DNA of 64,000 bases from Tricholoma matsutake (GCA_026075535.2 AP026548.1:7812001-7876000), one strand, 5' to 3'; shown: positions 10,730 through 23,589, counted from the stretch's first letter. Program-made: numbers and translations. The notes: generated by a model not told the origin, from the letters alone.

Positions 10730-13023
10730 TTCTATCTTTACATTTTCCTTCCCTTTGGTTTCTTCATCTCTGCCTTCTTTGGAATTATCTTTAAATTGTT
10801 CAAAGCAGAAGCTTCACAGATGGATATGGGAGAAGCTGCGTTGGTAGAAGTTTTGAAAGCAGGATTACTTATTGGTACTGGTTTTTCAGTTGTGTTTCGA
10901 GTAGACTGCCTTTGAGGGGGCTTTAAAACTGCAGGACATTTCAATTATTCATTATCTTGGACAAAATAGACCAAGCTTACTCGAAGACTGTGAGTGAGCA
11001 GGAACATCAATAGAAACTTTTGCCTTCTTCTTCGGTGGTTCCTTTATCTTCTCAGCCAACCTCGATTTCATCACCTTTCCTTTCTGCATCATCTCTGGTT
11101 CTTGCTGATCCCCTCCCTGAATCTCATACTCATTTGTCGCAGTGTTGGCACTCTTCCCAGTATCTACGGCCCTACCAGTCTGTTTGCTTAATGGTTGCAT
11201 CATACTCTTTCAAACAAGTTCCTTCTCCAGGCTGAGCTTCTGCTGTTTCCTAATTGGATGCATCTTGCTATCTTTGGAATTTCCTGCGATCAGAATTGGT
11301 GTCTTGCTTGGCCCAACTTTTGGCTGTCTGGCCTGCATTACATCTTCCTCTTCCAATGACTCCATCTGATTGACCAATGTGAAATCAAACACTTCACCCA
11401 ATTCCTCAACCTTGTTTAATGTGGGAGCCCTCCATTTATGCCGTCTTGAATCTGGAACAATATGGTCAGTCCACATTTCCTCAGGCTTCTCCACCCTCTT
11501 TTCTTTGCCTTTACCCTCCCTCTCACTCTTCCTGGTCCTTGGGCGGCTTGGGTGGCTTGGTGTTTTGGCATTGGAATCAGCATCGGAATTGGAATTGGAA
11601 TTGGAATCATCTCTTGATCTTTTCTTTCCCTTCAATTTTTTGTCTCAATAGAATTTGAAACCAAATTCATTGCTTTCCTGATTAGAGTACCAAAACATCA
11701 AAATCTCCTTGATCTGGCGGTCCTTCATCTTCAATGGATCCATCAGGAACCTGATCCGACCCAAAGTACTTATCGGCATCTTCAATGAACAACATCCAAG
11801 GAGGGATTGCACATTCATTACTGCAAGCCAGACCTGACAAGTCATCAGGGATGAGAATGAACAAATGATTGCTGACCCACTCACGATATGCTGACCCAAC
11901 ATATGACCTGATTAATGCTTTCTTATCCATTCCTTTGCTTGGCCAGTCAGTAGGCTCAGGAAGCAACGGATTCCCATCAGCATCCATATCCAACTGAACA
12001 TATGGATTTCGACTTGAGGTTCCAATAGGAACTTGGAACTTTGCTTCTTCGGCTGCAGCTAACAAAAGACAATTACTTTGAATCTTTCTGATGAGAAATT
12101 ATCCATTTACAATACATCTCCTTTGCATGCATGTTTAGAAGCCCCATGATCAGCTTGGTGTCCCAATCTTTGTTTGCTTGGAAGAAAGACTTCCCTCCAA
12201 GATCTCCCATAAATTCATGCCTACAAAGAAAAGGTTTAACTGGCAGAAACAAATTCAGACAGTGAAAAGACTTAACACATTCATGACAAGTACTCCATTC
12301 ACTTCCTTGTGGCATGTTAATACCAAACAGTCCATTCCACAAGACTTTTTAATTTGCTTGCAGAAGGACTTCACATGCTTATGAGCCTGTTTTGCATTCC
12401 TGTTCTGCATTAGTATTGATAATACCAATATTCAACGTGAATGACCTACCTTGCTTGCTCCTCAGCTGGGGGACCCATTTGATTCCATATATTGGCCAGG
12501 TCCTCCATCTTCCTTTTCTCTGCTTCTGATGTCTTCCCCCAAAGGTTACTCAACTCCTTCTGGTATGTGCCAAATGCCTTTTGATTGTCCACCTTGCATG
12601 AAGTATCTTCTACCCATCCACCCATTTTTCCTTGAATCATTTCCTTTAACTCCCCTTTTGCCTGAATGGTGAGAACCCTTCTACCCATCCATTTCTTGAT
12701 CCCCTTAAATTTCTTGTACAATTCTCTAGTTCTTCTGTATGTATGGAACCAAGCACATACACCCTGTTCAAAAATGCCCTGTTCAAAACCATTGCAAAAT
12801 ACTTTCCAATTCATGAACTGACCTTCTTCCTCAACTCCTTATCTTCCCTAGACCAGTGGGGATTCTTTTTCTTCATTTCATCATAAACTTTCTGACCAAT
12901 TTTGTTCCGCTGTGAGCGATCTCCCTCTCGCCATTGTTCCTTTCTGGCTTCTAGGATTTCCATGTCTTGCCCTGTCAGCTTAAAGTGGACGAGTTTGGGA
13001 GGAACATGGGCTTCAGCTGGCAT
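10730..13023 (-). pseudogene. Unrecognised multi-exon gene or remnant
   Basis: Coding-like segments follow each other on the minus strand. First exon: 13023 to about 12824, starting MPAEAHVPPKLVHF, with a Lys/Arg-rich run of helix-forming residues. Then about 12810-12450 (KKFKGIKKWMGRRVLTI), 12340-12075 (FMGDLGGKSFFQAN), 12065-11682 (LDMDADGNPLLPEP, a DxDGxPxLPxP motif) and a charged Ser/Asn/Lys-rich tail 11635-10730. The DGxP.LP motif followed by a Lys-Lys stretch recurs in the gene at 53.4-53.6 kb, so this is a family present at least twice here. I do not know its function. Intron borders are plausible but not certain and some joins need frame changes, so it may be decayed. Confidence 0.5.
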
Positions 13024-13130
13024 AACGTATAGTGATGTAATGTATGTGATGTGATGGTGGATAAGTGTATGTTTGGTGTTGTGGTATTGAAACAAGTACA
13101 AATCAGGATGCAGGGGAAATTATTTCATTA

Positions 13131-15057
13131 GGGTTGTTCACAGTAGCCATTTTCGGGCCATTTTCAGCTCATTTTCCATTTTCATTTTTCTTCCATTTTT
13201 CAAAAATGAACTTGAAAATGAGATCAAGAATGAGTCGAAAATGATCATTTTTCAAAAATTGAACCCTACCCTCACTTTTGCAAAAATGGTCATTTTCACT
13301 TTCATTTTCCCATTCCATTTTTGTCGTCTTTCAAACTCCACTCAGATGCCTGATCCCTTCCAGTGTCCACCACTATCAACGGCGATGCCCCTCCCTCACG
13401 CCTCTACCAACAACTATGTCACCACCTGCCATCACCACTCCCACACCCACTCCCACATTGACTAACGCCACCAACTGTCGCAAACCAACCACATTGGGCT
13501 CAAATGACCACAGGCCTGAGGTAATTTTTTTTTAAAGTTCTTATCCAAGGATTTCTTTTCTCTTCTAGGCTTTGTCTATGCTATTTACTACAAGACGGAG
13601 GCACACCCACACCCATGCCACTGCTACAAGCACCTGCTCGTGGGGTGGAACGAGCAACTGGCATGGGAGGGCGCAACAACAAAAAGGAGAGGAGGCACGA
13701 TGTCAAAAAAAACAACATTGCAGGATGACACCGACACCGATAATGAGGGGACACGACAACAACCACAATGACAACAACCACAATGACAACAACAGGGATC
13801 AGGGGCCAAAGACTAATGATGAGGAATTCAATGAGGAGGAAAACCACCACAAGATGACTACAGGGACAGAGATGGAGATGGACAATGACAATGACACAAC
13901 CAAAACGGCGGTGGTGGCGCACGATGAGGGGGACGATGAGCACGGGGATACAGCGCTGTATGACAAGGGTTGCAAAAGGGCCCAAGAGACGTCGTTGACG
14001 TCTCTTGGGCCATAGGTAAGTGTTTTTCATTTCATTGTTACTAACGATATTAACTATTGACGATGACAACAACTACCCAGCCCAGCAGAGAACAGGGAAG
14101 GGCACTGGGAGACTCGTCAGGTAAGCACTAGCCAACCCCCCTCTCGGTGCCACATTACTGATACATGATGCCTACCCCCAACGCAAAACATCGACCCAGC
14201 ACCCACTCCCATGCCTACAAGCCACTGCTCGGAGGATGGATTGTGGGTGCTGATGGGAATGACAGGGGGTATAGAAGATGGGGACGGGGACAATGAGATA
14301 ATGGGGATGAGACAACGGTGACGATGAGGAGGGGATGGCCACAGTCCACCACCACCATCATCCCCTCCAATTGCTGTGAACAACTGTTTGCAGGGTGGAA
14401 AGGGGAGCGAACAGGGCAGCATAATGAAGGGGTGGGTCAACAATGAACAGGGAGAGTCAACAACGAGGTGGGGACAACACAGTGACGACCCCGGGCAACA
14501 ATGAAAGGGGCCACAACGCGATGACAACCAGCACCCAGCGAATGGCAACAACCAAACAATGGAGATATGTAGATGGGACAACAGGGATGAGGAGGGGGAT
14601 GACATGGATAATCAGGAGGGGAACAATGCAGATGGGGAGTGTTGGGGGCAACGGGGAGGGAGCCCCTTTTTTTTGTAGTTATTTTTGTTAGTATGAAGGA
14701 ATATATTTATTTGTATGTTTACCTGCACATTGTTCAAATTTCAACAAGGACTTGAAAATAAACATCCCGACAGTGTGATGAACTTAGCAAGAACTACAAA
14801 AGAACTTGGTACAACAATAATTTCATGAAGTCTTTTGAGGTGGAGTTTGAATGTGCCAAGGGCTGCCGGAGGTAAGTAAAATGCATTTTTACTTCATTTT
14901 CCAGAGGTTTGCGTTTCAGAGTGTTCACAGTAGCCATTTTTTGCTTCATTTTTCACTTCATTTTTCGGTCCATTTTGATCATTCTTCTGCCAAACACCTG
15001 AAAATGATCCAAAAATGAAGCCAAAAATGAGCCAAAAATGGCTACTGCGAACAACCC
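13131..15057. mobile_element. 1.93-kb TIR element, non-autonomous
   Basis: The ends are inverted copies: GGGTTGTTCACAGTAGCC at 13131 and GGCTACTGCGAACAACCC ending at 15057, one mismatch. A TA lies on both outer sides. A second copy of the GTTCACAGTAGCCATTTT end occurs internally at 14931, so one end could be a separate 125-bp MITE. Both termini carry many CATTTTC/GAAAATG runs. The interior is CA- and GA-rich with a GAGCA..TGCTC-type hairpin module near 13625-13660 and no recognisable transposase. The TA target would fit a Tc1/mariner-like mobiliser, which is an inference. Confidence 0.65.
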
Positions 15058-15059
15058 TA

Positions 15060-15180
15060 TTATGATATCAATTATACCGATCATTGTCAATCATGGTTGA
15101 TCATGGTTGATCAATTTCGATCATTGTTGATCATTGTTGATCATTAATTAATCCATTGATCATGAGTCTTGAAAAGCCCC
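15060..15180. repeat. TTGATCA-rich cluster
   Basis: About ten GATCA or TTGATCAT words in 120 bases, in both direct and palindromic arrangement. No gene is visible here. Confidence 0.6.
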
Positions 15181-16097
15181 TAATTGTATGAGTCCAGTCA
15201 CTGATGCTCCAAGGAATGCTCAGAAATGCTCAGAAATCATATCAGTGATCATTTGGAGACCAATCTTTCGGTTTAATCTAACCACTTGTCAACTTTCTTT
15301 TTGTCACGTAGTATGAAGTCATATATTCGAGTCAGTTGGCATCACTTCTAGATAGTTTGGTTGTAAAAAGGCATAAGAAAAAAAGCATTGTCTAAATCAT
15401 AAATCCCCATAATATACATTCTTCAAAGATAAGATGAGATGATGAGGAACAAGTGTCGTTGGTTGTTTCATGGTTAGAAGTTTCTGATCTAACGTAAATT
15501 GCAGTTCGTACATCACCATCTACTTATGTTCTGAACAAAGCAAAACTTGGGGTTTTTGAGTTAAAACCTTAAATTCTTAACATGTCTAACAATGTATTCA
15601 GAACTTATGGAGTTAGAATATTGTACAAATGTCATTTGTGTGATAGACTTGATATGTCATGATTGTGTATAGTCACGTGATAGCCACTAAATCTCCCTAC
15701 CATCTTCTTCAATACTACTTGAATACTACTACTACTACTACTAGCTTTGCATTCTTTTATAATAGGTACCCTACACTATTGTATTAAGGTCTGATATACA
15801 TCTTCTAGAGTGAGCATGTTTTACATGTCAGATCAAAGTCAGGTCACACATTTTTCTGACATGACTTTGACCTGACATTTTGACTGGTTTTTTAACATTT
15901 ACCTGACTATGTTGACTTGCACCTAACATCACATGACTCTGAGAAATTTCCTTTTTTATGGTAACCTGCTGGCGGGTGCCGAAAAAATTTGTTCGCCGCC
16001 TCCCTCCCACGATGTCTCTAGGTATCGATTATATGCCGATTGATAATCTACACCAACACATTCTTCACTATGCTGCTGCATCTGTCTCCCTATCCTT
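15181..16097. other. No gene recognised
   Basis: AT-rich sequence without a convincing coding frame. It contains a short run of ACT triplets near 15723-15742. A small inverted pair, GTCAGATCAAAGTC and GACTTTGACCTGAC, lies at about 15828-15882. Confidence 0.5.
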
Positions 16098-17235
16098 ATG
16101 GATGTGCTCCCCTTCATCAATGCTGATGATGCCCCAACATCCAAAGCAGTGAAGACTCAAGCAAAGAAGTGGTCAGATCAAGAAATTGAAGACCTCGTTG
16201 ATTTCTTGTACAACCGCTGTTCTGAAGCCAGCTCTCCAGGGAACTTCAAGCCAGTTGTCTGGACAGCAGCTAAACTGCATCTTGACACCAAGCACCTACA
16301 TTCTCCGAGAACAATAGCTGCCATCAAAGCCAAGTTTACTATGGTGCATGATATAATCATTCTACATCCTTTTCCTCCATTTTACCATTCTACTAGTATA
16401 AAAGATATGTATGGGTACATTGCTATTATATTGTTATTTTCATATGTATCTAACTTTCAAATCACAGAAAAGGTACTGTCATCAGCTCCTCAATGCATCA
16501 TTTCCACAATATGCAAAAATGCAAGCAATCATGGAGAAATCTATTGCAAAAGGTCAATTTGCACACAAGGGCACTGCCCAAGCCCCTCCCAACCTCTCGA
16601 TTGATGGGAATGGTGAGGTTAATGAGACTGGGCATGCTGCCCCTTCATCTTCAGCCAGGATCATCTTTCCTGCCCCGCAAGACGGCTTGACTTTCATGGA
16701 TGTTGTTGATCCAGCCCTCCCATCAACGTTGTCACATCCTTTACTAGGCCAACTACCTGCAACAGCCTCATCTTTGCTATCTATCCTATCAGTCTGAACA
16801 ATGACTCCATCCTCAGCCCCTCTTGCTTTGGCATTCTCACAGCCCCCTTTGCATCCCCTTATGTCAGCATTCTCACAGCCCCCTGCTTTGGCATCTTCGC
16901 ATCCCCCTACATCAGCATCCTCACATCCCCATACCCTGGCATCAGCTCCTAGCATGCCCTCAGTGAAATTGAAGTCATCGGGAAAACACAAATGGGCATC
17001 GGGAGATGATCACATGCCCAATTGGCCACCATCCAAAACTGCTTCGAAGCCACAATCAAGTGCAACGACATCGACGAAGACCAATACAAGCATCTCTGCT
17101 CTCGTTGGAGCAACTGGGGCCATCAACAATCTTAATACGACTCTGCAACAAAGCCTGTTTCAATCAGATGCACAGCAAATCGAGTTGGCAATGGAGCTGA
17201 TCAAAAATGCAGACCATATTGATGATAACAAATGA
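16098..17235 (+). pseudogene. Harbinger-associated SANT/Myb-like DNA-binding protein
   Basis: Exon 1 (16098 to about 16340) encodes a segment typical of the Myb/SANT-like partner proteins of fungal Harbinger elements: KKWSDQEIEDLVDFLY, then WTAAKLHL and TIAAIKAKF. A likely intron ends with CACAG near 16467. The frame continues KRYCHQLLNASFP and then a long Pro/Ser/Ala-rich region with repeated SQPP/SHPP units. A TGA at 16795-16797 interrupts an otherwise open frame where arginine would fit, ending at 17235 with a short helical tail. It converges with the transposase on the other strand, leaving a 49-base gap. In this superfamily the partner helps import and target the transposase; that role is known for the family, not shown here. 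Confidence 0.65.
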
Positions 17236-17284
17236 GGTGCTCTTTCATTCTATTATAGCAATAATCCAAATGCTGCTGGTAGTC

Positions 17285-18555
17285 TCATAGTGCAATCTCA
17301 TTTCGCTGACCCGCAACCGCCCCATTTGGGTTGTTGTCTTCTACATTGCTGGCTTGTCGCACAAAGCCATCACCAGTGTGGCCACCTTGGTTTGGGTATT
17401 CTTCACCTGCAAGTTCTTCTTCCTGAGGATCATGAATGCGAATAAAATTATGGATAGCACACAATGCTGCCAGAATTTGTGCTTGGATTGTCATGTCATA
17501 TTCTGGTCCAATCAAAAGTATGCAAAAGCGCTTCTCGAGAACTCCAAAAATGTGCTCGATTACATTTCTTGCCTGAGCATGATGCAAGTTGAAAAGCTCC
17601 TCTTTATTTTGTGGTCTGGACATTTCATGAATTTAGGCATGCCTTATACTGAAAAACACAAACATACCATAATGAGGCATGCCCCCATTCAGCAAGATGA
17701 TAACAGATGCCGCAGTAGGGAACAAGAAGCTCCTTGCAATGTGGGAACCCTGCATCGGCAAGGAGATACAATCCCTCAGGTATGATTAGATCATCAGAGA
17801 TTGCACTTTCATAAACTCGGGCATCTGACGCAGAGCCCTCCCATCCAGTAAGGACATATGTGAAGAGAAGATTGAACGAACAACAGAACAAGCAGTTCTG
17901 TGATATGAAGCCCTTCCAGTTGCATGGATGTGGCTACCATTGATTGCCCCAAGGGCACATCGGAGAAAAGGCCATAATTTCGGATTGTTGAAAAGTTGTG
18001 ATGAAGGTGAATCATTGGGGGATATTTGTTTTATGTATTTGGAATTGAAAGGAGTAAATGCAAAGATACGAGCCATTTTACAGACGTATCTGTGAACCTA
18101 TGAGTCCAAAATGATGATAACAGAAATAAATGAATTCTTTACACAGATATCGTCTCGGGAGCATGTTGAAACCATTCCTCAAGATGGCGGATAGGAAGAC
18201 CAGTGACACAACAATATATAAAAATAGCAAGCTGCTCTTCAAGAGTGATGTACTTGGAATCCCCATGGCCCATCCCTTGTAATTCAGACATGAGAGCCCT
18301 GAAAACATGCTTATTCATTCCAAGAGCTGTGCAAATGCACTTTGGATGACCGTGGAGTAGTTCATTGACCCAAGCCTGCCCTGTGAGAATTGATGTGTAA
18401 CATGGCTCCTTGAAATAATACTGCTGTATAATCTTCAAGGTTTCAGGAATGACAATGTTGACGATCAGACCAACAAGTTGCTGAGCAATTTGAGCAAAAA
18501 GCTCTTGCTGTGAGGAATTTTGCTGATGGAGAGGAAACATGGTGATGATTTGCAC
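17285..18555 (-). pseudogene. PIF/Harbinger transposase (DDE_4 type), damaged
   Basis: Minus-strand exons from 18555 or 18540 downward. The N-terminal helical region (18540-18140) ends in an HTH-like segment (LEEQLAIFIYCCVTG, RHLEEWFQHA). Introns separate the DDE domain: LWPFLRCALGAINGSHI (about 17960-17925), FTYVLTGWEGSASDARVYE (about 17870-17810), LLADAGFPHCK, and RNVIEHIFGVLEKRF near 17560. The first catalytic aspartate, usually in G-A-I-D-G, is asparagine here (AING). A one-base shift lies between HIHATG and the following KGFISQN segment. The last two acidic residues are present. So this copy is probably inactive. The family cuts and pastes DNA with 3-bp TWA target sites. Confidence 0.85.
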
Positions 18556-18752
18556 ATTTCATTGGAATGCTCTCGAAATACTATCATAGGCGTCTATCGA
18601 TCAGTCAATATCGATAATCACAAAGTGATCAATTCTTAGGTATGACAGTGAATGAATTTCTTCAGCACCACCAGCAGGTCCGAATTGCCCTGGGACCCTC
18701 ACATCCAATGATTGATGGTTAGTCAGCAGTTCACACAAGCAACCAACATCTC

Positions 18753-21700
18753 ATGCCTAGCAAGAAATTCAATCCAAATCTCAGAAATATAGCCAGTGGT
18801 GACACTCTAATTATCAGCACTACCAGCCATTACACAGCTCGAGGCCTGGTGAAGAAGATGAAAGTTAGCAAGCAAAATTTACACTCCTCCATGTCCCCAT
18901 CCAAGTCCCCTTCCAAACCTATCAATGGATTGACTCCCTCAATTTCAGTTTAAGATAGACAAAATATTAACTTTGATGATGTGCTCTTAGAACCCCTCCA
19001 ACTTCCAAAGTCTAAGGTGAGAGCGTTACCCATTTGGCCCTTGATACCTTTTTGACCTTTTGTATTCAGTCACAAAATGACTACATGAGGGAGTACCTGC
19101 ATAAAAGGAAGTTCTATTTAGCACGTATTCTCTCATCCGAGGCACCTCTGATCGAGATGCTTTGCAGTATAAGGGCAACCTAAGCCTCTAGCAAAGGGAA
19201 ATCCGAAGTTAAAATTATACTACATAATACAGGCATTGGGGACACACCTAGCAAAGGGAAATCCGAAGAGAAAACTCTAAGGATCCCCTTGCTGATGCCC
19301 AGTATATGTGAAGACAACAAAAATCAAATATAACCTAAAAATAGAAAAAGGCGGAGATAGGTGGATCAAGGCTGCCAAATGACATCATACCAAGGGGTAT
19401 GTGTTGGAAGGGGTACTCCGCCTCTAAATATAAAAGTGTCAACATGTACAAACATGATAGCAAGGGAAAATTAGTAATAAAATCCGGAAAAATCATAGAA
19501 AATGAAGAATAGAAGGAAATGAGGTGGGGAAAAATATAGGACGAACATAAAAAATAGGAAAAACACACAGGGCACCCCCCTAGTCCCCTTACATGCAGAA
19601 GCTGTGGGTCATCAGGAGACTGGCATTGTTTGGACTGTCTTGGACATCCGATGTTTTGCAAGGACTGTTGTCAGAAGGCTCATCGGAACAACCCCTTTCA
19701 CAAGATTCAACACTGGGAAAATGAGTACTTCAAAGATTCCACCCTCCTACAGGCCAGTCTTACCCTTCACTTCGGTCATGGTGGGAAGCTATGCCCCTCA
19801 AACCCCAGCGATGACTCCCACCAAGACAAGGGTGAGGATGAATGGCCATTCGGCCTTCCTGATCTCCCATCTGAGTTATTGGATGATGATGATGATGACC
19901 TTGAGTTTGGCTCAGTTCCTTTCTCTCAAATGGAATTGCATGATGACGGATCGTTGCTGGAGAGAGATGTTAGGGATAAAACTACCTATGCGAAGAATGT
20001 ACTAGTCATCGTTCATAGCAATGGTGTCCACCATCTTCTGATCCAATGGTGCAGGTGCCCTGGACACATACCTGATGATATACAGGCCCTTGATCTGCAC
20101 TTCTTCCCTGCCTCCTTCAAGCAAGTCAAGACCTTATTCACGTTCAAAGGTCTAGATTCCTTCCTTGCCGAAAACCAGGAGTGCAAATCCTCTGCTTGGC
20201 ATTACTACCAGAAGCTGAGGAGATTTACCTCCACATACTTTCCTGAAACTATTCCAGTAAGCTCCATCCCACCCATCAAAATACTGATCATCCCAACACT
20301 AATACTCATGTAATCTCCCAGGACTGATATCGGGAACTTCTCCAATGTACAAGGCAATTCTGAAACCTCAAGCATCTGAAGTGGCATGGATTTGGGCATA
20401 ACGTTGAAAGTCCAGGACTCAGGGATCTTGCTGTTCTTTTGCCCCACCTGTCCACAGGTTGGGATTAATTTGCCCGAAGATTGGAAGAACAATAAAGAAC
20501 AGTAAGCACTACTTTTACACCAAGTCCCTGATAAACACTGAAGATATTTAGATGGGTTTATACTCAGTCTTTTGCCATTGATGGGAACTTTACAGCTTCT
20601 CATCAACGTCAGAAACAACCCAAGGATGACGTGCCACTGACAAATGGCCAGAGCTTTATGACAGAGAGCTTGGATTATAAGGCTCACCTCAAGATAGCCA
20701 GGGAATTCAAGCAGCCTCCCTGTACATGCAACGAGTTCAAAGCTGATCGGAATGTCAATGTTGCTGGCTATGATGCAACTGGTATCGGATCAGTGGTTTG
20801 TCTTCGGCATGGATTTTTTCAACCTGAAACCACCATTGACTTCCAAAAAGGAGAGCAGTAAGTCTCTTCCCATCACAAATCCTCAATTTACAAGCCCTTT
20901 CATCTGAATTTACAGGCAGAAAAACATCAACTATGCAATTTGTAAAGCCCTGAACAGCAAGACAACAAAGGGGATCAATTTATCGCTACTTGTATACGAC
21001 ATCTTTTGTCAGTGCATAATCAACTTTCTCCTCCGAGTGAATCAGTCACCCTTTCTGTCTATCCCAGAAGGTCTTAAGATCACAGGAGCAATCAGGGACT
21101 TTCATGTGGTAGGACACATTGATGATTGCCTTCCAAAATATACATTGGTGTATGTGCCAGGGAGTGGTGTAATTGATGGCAAAATTGTGGAAACTCTGTG
21201 GGCTGTCTTGAACAAAACATCCCGAAGTGCCAAGGGTATGACTATGGCCCATCAGAATGAAATTCTGGACGACCACATGAATCACTCAAACTGGAAGAAG
21301 CTAATTGGCATGAGTAAATATCTCATCATCCTTGCCCTACACTGAATATTGACTAGCTTATTTAATGTAGAATCGTCGTTGGTTCAGAAGATGAAACAGG
21401 CAATGAATTTGTTGAAGGGGTCGGAAGAATCCTATAAGAAACTGACTGAGTCAGTGGCGCCAGCAGATTTAGAAGCTTGGCGAGAGGGTGAGATGATGGC
21501 GCAACAAAATCAGGATAAAAATGTCAAGAGTATGAATTACTATGCCCTGAAATGCAAACAAGGTACTGTCCTCTTCATTTCTCATTTCCAATCCCCTGAT
21601 CTCAAGCATTACCTGGATCAGCCCCAGGTAAAGCCGAGATGCAGTTACAATTGAGCCGAGAACAGCCGTCGGGAAAAGTCTCTGCAGTTGAATTCCTTTT

Positions 21701-22800
21701 GGAAGGGATCTCAATTCAAGAGTCTCAGTAAGTGTTTAATAAAGCTATTGTCAGCATTTTCATTCCTTTCTTGTGACAGGCTGTCATTACAAAGTTACCT
21801 GAGACAAGTTGGTGGTGTCCCGATGATGACTGAGCAAATCAAAATTACTAAGAAACAAAGTTGGCTTCTCACAAGAATCTTGGATCATCAGAGGAAAACA
21901 AATCACTTTCTCCAACCTGACTCATCATCGGAAAATATCAGTTCCTCCTATGAACCTTCCAAAGTCTTCATCACTGATGACAATGGTGAGATTGATCCAA
22001 TCTCTTGCCCTGTTTCATCCAACCCATTCAATGATGTGGGATCGGGAAACAGGCCTGAGACTTTTATCATCGCATTGCCATCATCTCTGACCTCCAAAGC
22101 AATCAGAGAGCAAGGCCTGGTGGAGCTGGCAAAGCTTGAGACAGAACTTCGGAGTGGGCAGTGCAACAACAACCTCAAAGGGATCAGGCTCATGCTGGGA
22201 AAGAAATCTTTCTTGTTCATTATGAAGATCTGACCCAAAGGACCTAAAACAGGAAAGATGAAATCTTGGGCTGGTATTCACTCTACTGACCAGGCATTAC
22301 GACTCTATGCTCAAAACTATTGGGCTGGTAGGGAAGCCCTGGTGTCATTGGGAGCTTCAAAAGAAATGCTAGATCAATTCCAAATCCTTGATCAGAGCCA
22401 GCTAAAGACGAGTACTACATTGATAAACCCAAAGGAGTCTGGATGGAAGCACGATTCATTGCCATGGTTCTGGTATATGGTCCCGAGGGTGACAGTTTGT
22501 CATCTAATTATATGAAAGAATGTGAGTGGATGAAAGATTGACTGATTTGTAAAACTAAAGATATATCTAGTTCACTGGGTGAACTGGCTGAGAGCAAAAG
22601 CAGCATTTGAACGAGTGATGGAGGAAAACACCCTTGTTCAGTATGAGATGAAATGGACAACAGCATACTTCAATTATCGGGCAGCAGAGTGGAGGAAGAG
22701 AAAAGAGGCTGATTACTCTCATGGACATAAGATCTATGCTTCACAACAGGAGGCGATGTGGGAGGATTTTGCTGATACAGCAAGGAAGTCATTTATTTGA
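18753..22800 (+). pseudogene. KDZ transposase with CxC2-type zinc cluster, disrupted
   Basis: A Kyakuja-Dileera-Zisupton transposase in several exons. The N-terminus starts MPSKKFNPNLRN at 18753, followed by a stop at 18954-18956 and a linker (about 19090-19167) ending EMLC. The frame is split by a solo LTR and resumes at 19594 with the cysteine cluster: C-x2-C, CLDC, FCKDCCQKAH, PFHKIQHW. Next come LTLHFGHGG, the WHGFGH region (about 20375-20400), a CPTCP zinc motif with a one-base shift (about 20440), and the core with IDGNFTA (20570-20590), TGIGSVVCLRHGFF (20780-20820) and DFQKGE. Downstream are DGKIVETLWAVLN and NDSNW-type DDHMNHSNWKKL (21160-21300), then C-terminal helices to 22800. The LTR plus stops and shifts make it inactive. 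Confidence 0.9.
19168..19593 (-). mobile_element. Family C solo LTR with 5-bp TSD
   Basis: The 426-bp sequence reads TGTAAGGGGACTAGG from 19593 downward and ends CCCTTATA at 19168. It is flanked by identical TGCAG at 19163-19167 and 19594-19598, a 5-bp target duplication typical of gypsy integration. No internal region remains, so it is a solo LTR left by recombination. Removing it and one TSD restores the KDZ frame exactly across the first C-x2-C of the zinc cluster. Confidence 0.9.
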
Positions 22801-22837
22801 TTGGGTGTTATTATTGATTAGAGTAGTATTGTTTCAA

Positions 22838-23118
22838 CCAGATAAGTATCCCAACCCAACAAAATGACCCGACAAAATGACCCAACAAAATGACCCAACA
22901 AAATGACCCAACAAAATGACCCAACAAAATGACCCAACAAAATGACCCAACAAAATGACCCGACAAAATGATCACCTGACAAAATGATCACCTGACAAAA
23001 TGACCCAATGACAAAATGACCCAATGACCTGACAAAATGATAAGACAAAATGGTCAGACAAAACAACCCGACACAATGACCAGATAAGTCTCCCAACCCG
23101 ACAAAATGACCCAACAAA
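22838..23118. repeat. 13-bp minisatellite, second locus
   Basis: Tandem units ACAAAATGACCCA and variants, the reverse complement of the array at 9187-10625. The array is bracketed by near-identical strings, CCAGATAAGTATCCCAACCC at the left end and CCAGATAAGTCTCCCAACCC near the right end. Internal units here are much more uniform than in the 9-kb array. Confidence 0.9.
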
Positions 23119-23442
23119 ATGGAGGTCTTTACTGTGCCCCACGTATGCCGAGCCAGTCCACGTGGAATTTGGTGGACTCCACACAGACTAGCTCGGACTG
23201 GACCCACTCATTTGGCTCAAATGTCCTGTATATTGCTCGGACTCCTAGAGAGTCCACATGGACTTTTGTGGAGTCCAAGCTATTTTTGGACTTTTACTCA
23301 GAGTGCGCATGGACTTTGTCCGAGCAACATCAATTTACTCGGACTCGGACAGACTTGGACAGATACATGTCCGAGTTGAGTCCAAGTTGAGTCCGTGGAT
23401 GCACAACAGAGGCTTAGCTGACTACAGAAAAATTATGTATTA
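23119..23442. repeat. GGACTC/GAGTCC-rich block
   Basis: Short GGACTC and GAGTCC words in both orientations recur over about 280 bases (for example GGTGGACTCCAC, GAGAGTCCAC, GTGGAGTCC, CGGACTCGGAC). No coding function is apparent. A similar GGACTCCTA-rich block lies at 51680-51790, again next to a tRNA-like sequence. Confidence 0.6.
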
Positions 23443-23517
23443 AAGTGGAATCAAACCCCAAGCCTTGTTGCCAAGCATAAATAGTGCAGTTAACCACTAC
23501 ACCACAGAGCCATTATC
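23443..23517 (-). repeat. tRNA-like SINE head
   Basis: On the minus strand it reads GGCTCTGTGGTGTAGTGGTT followed about 30 bases later by GGGGTTTGATTCC. These resemble the internal A box and B box of RNA polymerase III tRNA promoters at the right spacing. The cloverleaf is incomplete and A-rich DNA surrounds it, so a tRNA-derived SINE or tRNA pseudogene is more likely than a working tRNA. Confidence 0.55.
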
Positions 23518-23589
23518 AGTAAGTGCAAAAAATTGCATTATCTAACCATATTTAAATCACGTGACTCACGTGCAAGTTCAAGACGTGTC

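Noticed and set aside
13581..14072. Cysteine/valine-rich frames over the CAA/GAC-rich block
   Set aside because: They mirror low-complexity CAACAACAA-type sequence on the other strand and show no domain or splice structure.
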